Below are positions 62,201 through 64,000 of a stretch of DNA of 64,000 nt, in pieces. Each line of letters starts with the position of its first letter. The first letter of the stretch is position 1. Made by a program: the position numbers and the translations under genes. A model generated the notes under the pieces. The model was not told where the DNA came from, made no database searches, and saw nothing but the letters and a program-made list of their open reading frames with translations. Origin of the DNA: Holophagales bacterium (GTDB taxonomy: Bacteria; Acidobacteriota; Thermoanaerobaculia; Multivoradales; Multivoraceae). The stretch is taken from contig VYDI01000019.1 in NCBI GenBank assembly GCA_009843505.1, positions 2,501 to 66,500 on the forward strand. Direction: 5' to 3'.

Positions 62201-62488
62201 CAGAAGCACAACGAGTTGTCTCAGCAGGGCCTGCGGCAGCCGGTCGTCACGCGCGGGCCGTACCAGCGCCGGCGGAACCCGGAGGACGCCGCCCGCATCG
62301 ACCCGAAGCTCCTCCCAGGCCTCGAGTCGCCACCCGGCCGCCCGCACATGAGCCAGCAGGGCCGCGCCCTGAAGCAGGTACGCCGCCCGGTCGCGATCGG
62401 TCGCGACGACCTCGTTCAGATCGGTGGAACGCACACCCTCGGGAACCGGCCGAAGCGCCTGGTGACGGATACGGAGAACGCGTTTCAT
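59261..62488 (-). CDS. Large sigma-54-dependent activator with a helical-repeat N-terminus
   Basis: A 1075-residue bacterial enhancer-binding protein. Residues ~767-1010 are the AAA+ domain: Walker A GESGTGKE (795-802), sigma-54-contacting GAFTGA (842-847), Walker B VFLDEIGELP, and the arginine-rich SWPGNVRELKNAI. A Fis-type HTH ends the protein (SGGNQARAARALGISRQALSYLV). The first ~760 residues contain no receiver, GAF or PAS domain that I can see; residues ~240-620 are Ala/Leu/Arg-rich helical repeats of TPR type (LARLFLEEGRFEAVLELVKD, AVEQCELAIGIHAAAGRSDQV). It probably responds to protein contact. ATG 62488 overlaps the aroA stop (ATGA). Targets unknown. Confidence 0.9.
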   Translation of the reverse strand: MKRVLRIRHQALRPVPEGVRSTDLNEVVATDRDRAAYLLQGAALLAHVRAAGWRLEAWEELRVDAGGVLRVPPALVRPARDDRLPQALLRQLVVLLFGSEGAPGRSAVRAVLRPLFETWRDELLPVSGNRMVADILARAPFLWGHRFDAARASLFAVMESRGDERVAVAGQSRWRRMLAAMDGDERQEIAAGGVAARSYWQRVGDAGSESPPPRTPDDRSTLARLFLEEGRFEAVLELVKDKRRTDDVLVRLRAQLRLGRTAAARRTLSALENRALSGRRAVEQCELAIGIHAAAGRSDQVGAWSKRVLDVAVGPHAARGRVLCALAAWELGELDAMAGLLEPAAGDPQHWMELAARARLASANGRFSEAEQLLAADLRRLRERLPVYERALSYNELATVRLAVNDLGGAERATRIAVGLFRRCDGPAGRAAAHGKLAEIRIRTGRFEGVAETIENLRREALMAGSAPGVVEARLLEARLCVSLGRWESAQECCETALESLRGRRSGWRQLRSLRLLSARALVHLGNADEAAEQLSDALERPLAAWTPAEVADLAPLLLLAGLRDEARAIAVGTALEGLWEAVGEDRPPSVADWRRVEALGSFRAALTVHDLVCLGVETVPIDLVVAAARTLSAVGAEALVQRVDGARIGPWRALRLFLATPDPDADAYRILMAAAGHPEARLAVHGSPGGFDALDAQGEILLQGPGGSDRFAVDAAAGRLVLSAKGIDEPARALAAAVATRLPVSARRRRGASELAEPRRTATSGMVGKSKALLDVQARIEKFAAHDLPVLILGESGTGKELLARQLHRSSARAARPWLAVNCAALPDGLLLSDLFGHRRGAFTGAHTDRVGVFESADGGSVFLDEIGELPWAAQGMLLRLLQEGEMRRVGESRTRRLDFRLISATHKDLAAMVKAGEFRQDLYYRLRVAYVKAPPLREREEDVMLLARHFLETFGALGEDLRFSDEALGRIRNYSWPGNVRELKNAIDGAVALAEGPEISADMLGLPEEEVEEAAPQQSGYHWKMEQYRRRLIGKALEESGGNQARAARALGISRQALSYLVRKLNYGPLTED

Positions 62489-63810
62489 CGCCGGATCCCC
62501 GAAAGCTCCCGCCAGAAGCCCGGGTAGGACTTGTCGACGACCTCCGGATGCCGAATCGAGAGGCCTCCCCGGCGCATTCCCACCAGGGCCATGCTCATCG
62601 CGATCCGGTGGTCGTCGTAGGTGTCGATCGGGATGCGCGCCGAGCCCGGCGTCGCGACGAGGCCGGGATTGCCTTCGATCCGCAGGCCGTCCGTCAGCTC
62701 GTCGACGGCCACGCCGGCGCGCCGCAACCCGGCCGCCACCGCGGCCAGACGGTCGCTCTCCTTGATCCTCAGGTGCGCCACGTTGCGAATCGAGGTCGTG
62801 CCGTCGGCGAAGGCCGCCGCGGCGGCGAGCGTCGGCGCCTGGTCCGGCATCGCCGAGAGGTCGCAGTCGAGCGCTGTCAGGCCGCCGTCGGCTTCCACCC
62901 GGATCTCCTCCTCCGTCGCCCGCACGCTGGCGCCCATGCGCTCTAGTAGCCCCCGGACGGCGCGGGCCCCGTGGGACGCCCCGGGCGTGTGCCCTCGACG
63001 ACATACGGAGCCGCCGCTTATCGGGGCCGCCGCCGCGGGATAGGCGGCGGCCGAATCGTCACCCGCGACGCGATAGCGACCGTTTACCGGTTCGGGCCTG
63101 CGCGGTTCCACTCGGAACTCGCGGGCCTCGCCGTCCCGGCGCACCTCTACCGGAGCGCCGAAATCGGCCATGACTTCGAGAGTTGTGTCCACATACGGAC
63201 TAGAGACGAGAACCGGCGCCAGGAGTTCGATCGGGCCCTCGGCAGCGAGCGCCGCCATCAGCAACGCGGACACGTACTGGCTCGATTCACCGGCGTCGAT
63301 TTCGACCCGGCCGCCAGCCAGTCTTCCGCCCCGGACACGAACCGGGGCGCAGCCCGGCCGGCCGAGTTCGTCGATCTCGGCGCCGAGCCGCCGCAGGGCC
63401 GCGACCAGAGGGCCGATCGGCCGTTCCCGGAGCCGGGGGGAGCCGTCCAGAATCCACTCGCCCGGGGTCACCGCGCAGCTCGCGACCAGCAACCTCAGCA
63501 GCGTCCCGGCGCTCCGGCAATCGAGCCGCACGGCATCTTCAGGACCGTCCCCCCGCCCCGGTTCCACCCGGAGTTCCGAGTCCGAAACGGAACGGAGGCG
63601 CCAGCCCATCGCCACCAGCACGGCCCGGAAGGCCGAGATGTCGTCAGCGTCCAGGAGGTTCTCGATCGTCACCGGTTGCCGCCCGATCAGCGCCAGGTTC
63701 AGGGCCCGGTGCGAGATGCTCTTCGAACCGGGTGGCTCGACCACGCCCGAAACCCCCGCGGCACGGCGGACCGGGTATGGGTCGGGAAGTGAATCCGTCA
63801 GCCCAGCCAC
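62485..63810 (-). CDS. aroA: AroA, 5-enolpyruvylshikimate-3-phosphate synthase
   Basis: Shikimate-pathway enzyme joining PEP to shikimate-3-phosphate. The 441 residues have VEPPGSKSISHRALNLALIG (PEP and phosphate loop), LDCRSAGTLLRLL, DGSPRLRERPIGPLVAAL, ESSQYVSALLMAAL and IRNVAHLRIKESDRLAAV. The active-site loop reads SAGT rather than the usual NAGT. Starts with GTG 63810 inside the preceding phosphoesterase gene. Confidence 0.95.
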   Translation of the reverse strand: MAGLTDSLPDPYPVRRAAGVSGVVEPPGSKSISHRALNLALIGRQPVTIENLLDADDISAFRAVLVAMGWRLRSVSDSELRVEPGRGDGPEDAVRLDCRSAGTLLRLLVASCAVTPGEWILDGSPRLRERPIGPLVAALRRLGAEIDELGRPGCAPVRVRGGRLAGGRVEIDAGESSQYVSALLMAALAAEGPIELLAPVLVSSPYVDTTLEVMADFGAPVEVRRDGEAREFRVEPRRPEPVNGRYRVAGDDSAAAYPAAAAPISGGSVCRRGHTPGASHGARAVRGLLERMGASVRATEEEIRVEADGGLTALDCDLSAMPDQAPTLAAAAAFADGTTSIRNVAHLRIKESDRLAAVAAGLRRAGVAVDELTDGLRIEGNPGLVATPGSARIPIDTYDDHRIAMSMALVGMRRGGLSIRHPEVVDKSYPGFWRELSGIRR

Positions 63811-64000
63811 AGCAGTTTCCGATCATGAAACCAGGCGTCCGCAATCCGTACCTCGCCGTCACCGACGGCCCATTGGCGGGCGGCGTGAAAGTGTCCGAGC
63901 AGCAGCACGTCGTTGCCTTCGGCCAGCCGGTGCGCCGCATAGCGCCGAATGACCCCGCCCGGAATCTTCGCCTTGTGCTCGCGGTTCGTCCGCGCCAGAC
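63798..64000 (-). CDS. LpxH-like metallophosphoesterase, C-terminal end
   Basis: Cut by the window end; the last 67 codons are visible. Translation reads ARTNREHKAKIPGGVIRRYA, then DVLLLGHFHAARQW and ends LLWLG. GHFHA is the C-terminal GHxH metal motif of calcineurin-like phosphoesterases, and the tail resembles UDP-2,3-diacylglucosamine hydrolase (lipid A synthesis) or its relatives. The fragment is too short to fix the substrate. It overlaps aroA by 13 bases, and is the first known gene of the run with aroA and the sigma-54 activator. Confidence 0.7.
   Translation of the reverse strand, partial: LARTNREHKAKIPGGVIRRYAAHRLAEGNDVLLLGHFHAARQWAVGDGEVRIADAWFHDRKLLWLG

Overview
This is a gene-dense, GC-rich bacterial chromosome segment (GC looks like the high sixties by eye) with 59 protein-coding genes, two of them cut by the window ends. 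I see no tRNA, rRNA, CRISPR array, insertion sequence or prophage, and no gap between genes reaches 300 bases. The cell is a diderm: there is an Omp85-type barrel protein, an LptM-like lipoprotein, an LpxH-like phosphoesterase, a TonB-independent envelope gene set and a Tat-exported molybdoenzyme. The mix of purS-purQ-purL, hslVU, hrcA-grpE-dnaJ, trmFO, MMPL transporter and a metalloprotease-propeller-barrel protein would suit Acidobacteriota (Thermoanaerobaculia-like) or a neighbouring phylum; that placement is inference, not something the sequence proves.

Layout. 1-10331 (minus): TPR protein, a CsgG-like periplasmic protein and a 970-residue peptidase/propeller/barrel protein, followed by an MBL-fold hydrolase and purS-purQ-purL-purF-purM. 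10422-22199: the classic dprA-topA-trmFO-xerC-hslV-hslU neighbourhood, but with topA turned round, continuing into a thioredoxin-fold protein, an LptM-like lipoprotein, dapF, tyrS and a small membrane protein. 22244-28921 (minus): icd-sucC-sucD-ndk plus two amino-acid/solute transporters. 29050: cdd alone. 29594-37008 (minus): a class I aminotransferase and a site-2 protease, then a three-subunit xanthine dehydrogenase-family oxidoreductase with a Cys-rich mini-protein and a DUF1326 protein, and a STAS protein. 37007-38890: a DsbD-type reductase with a His-rich loop. 38898-54243 (minus): one unbroken 15 kb run, hrcA-grpE-dnaJ-rsmE-recX-alaS-pgsA-MMPL-ffh-rpsP-khpA-rimM-trmD-rplS-rnhB plus an orphan. 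54286-58167: nrdR, lon, thiL. 58219-64000 (minus): an unusual protein with three winged-helix repeats, then an LpxH-like gene, aroA and a 1075-residue sigma-54 activator.

Most of the window is housekeeping: purine synthesis, protein quality control (HslVU, Lon, HrcA/GrpE/DnaJ), translation and tRNA modification, the TCA arm from isocitrate to succinate, and DNA topology/recombination. The less ordinary parts are the triple winged-helix DNA-binding protein, the peptidase-propeller-Omp85 fusion, the Mo-enzyme operon with two uncharacterised small partners and an apparently cluster-less FAD subunit, the large sigma-54 activator without a receiver domain, and a recurring promoter geometry in which a TAnnnT -10 hexamer sits only 6-9 bases before the start codon, which suggests that several transcripts here are leaderless.
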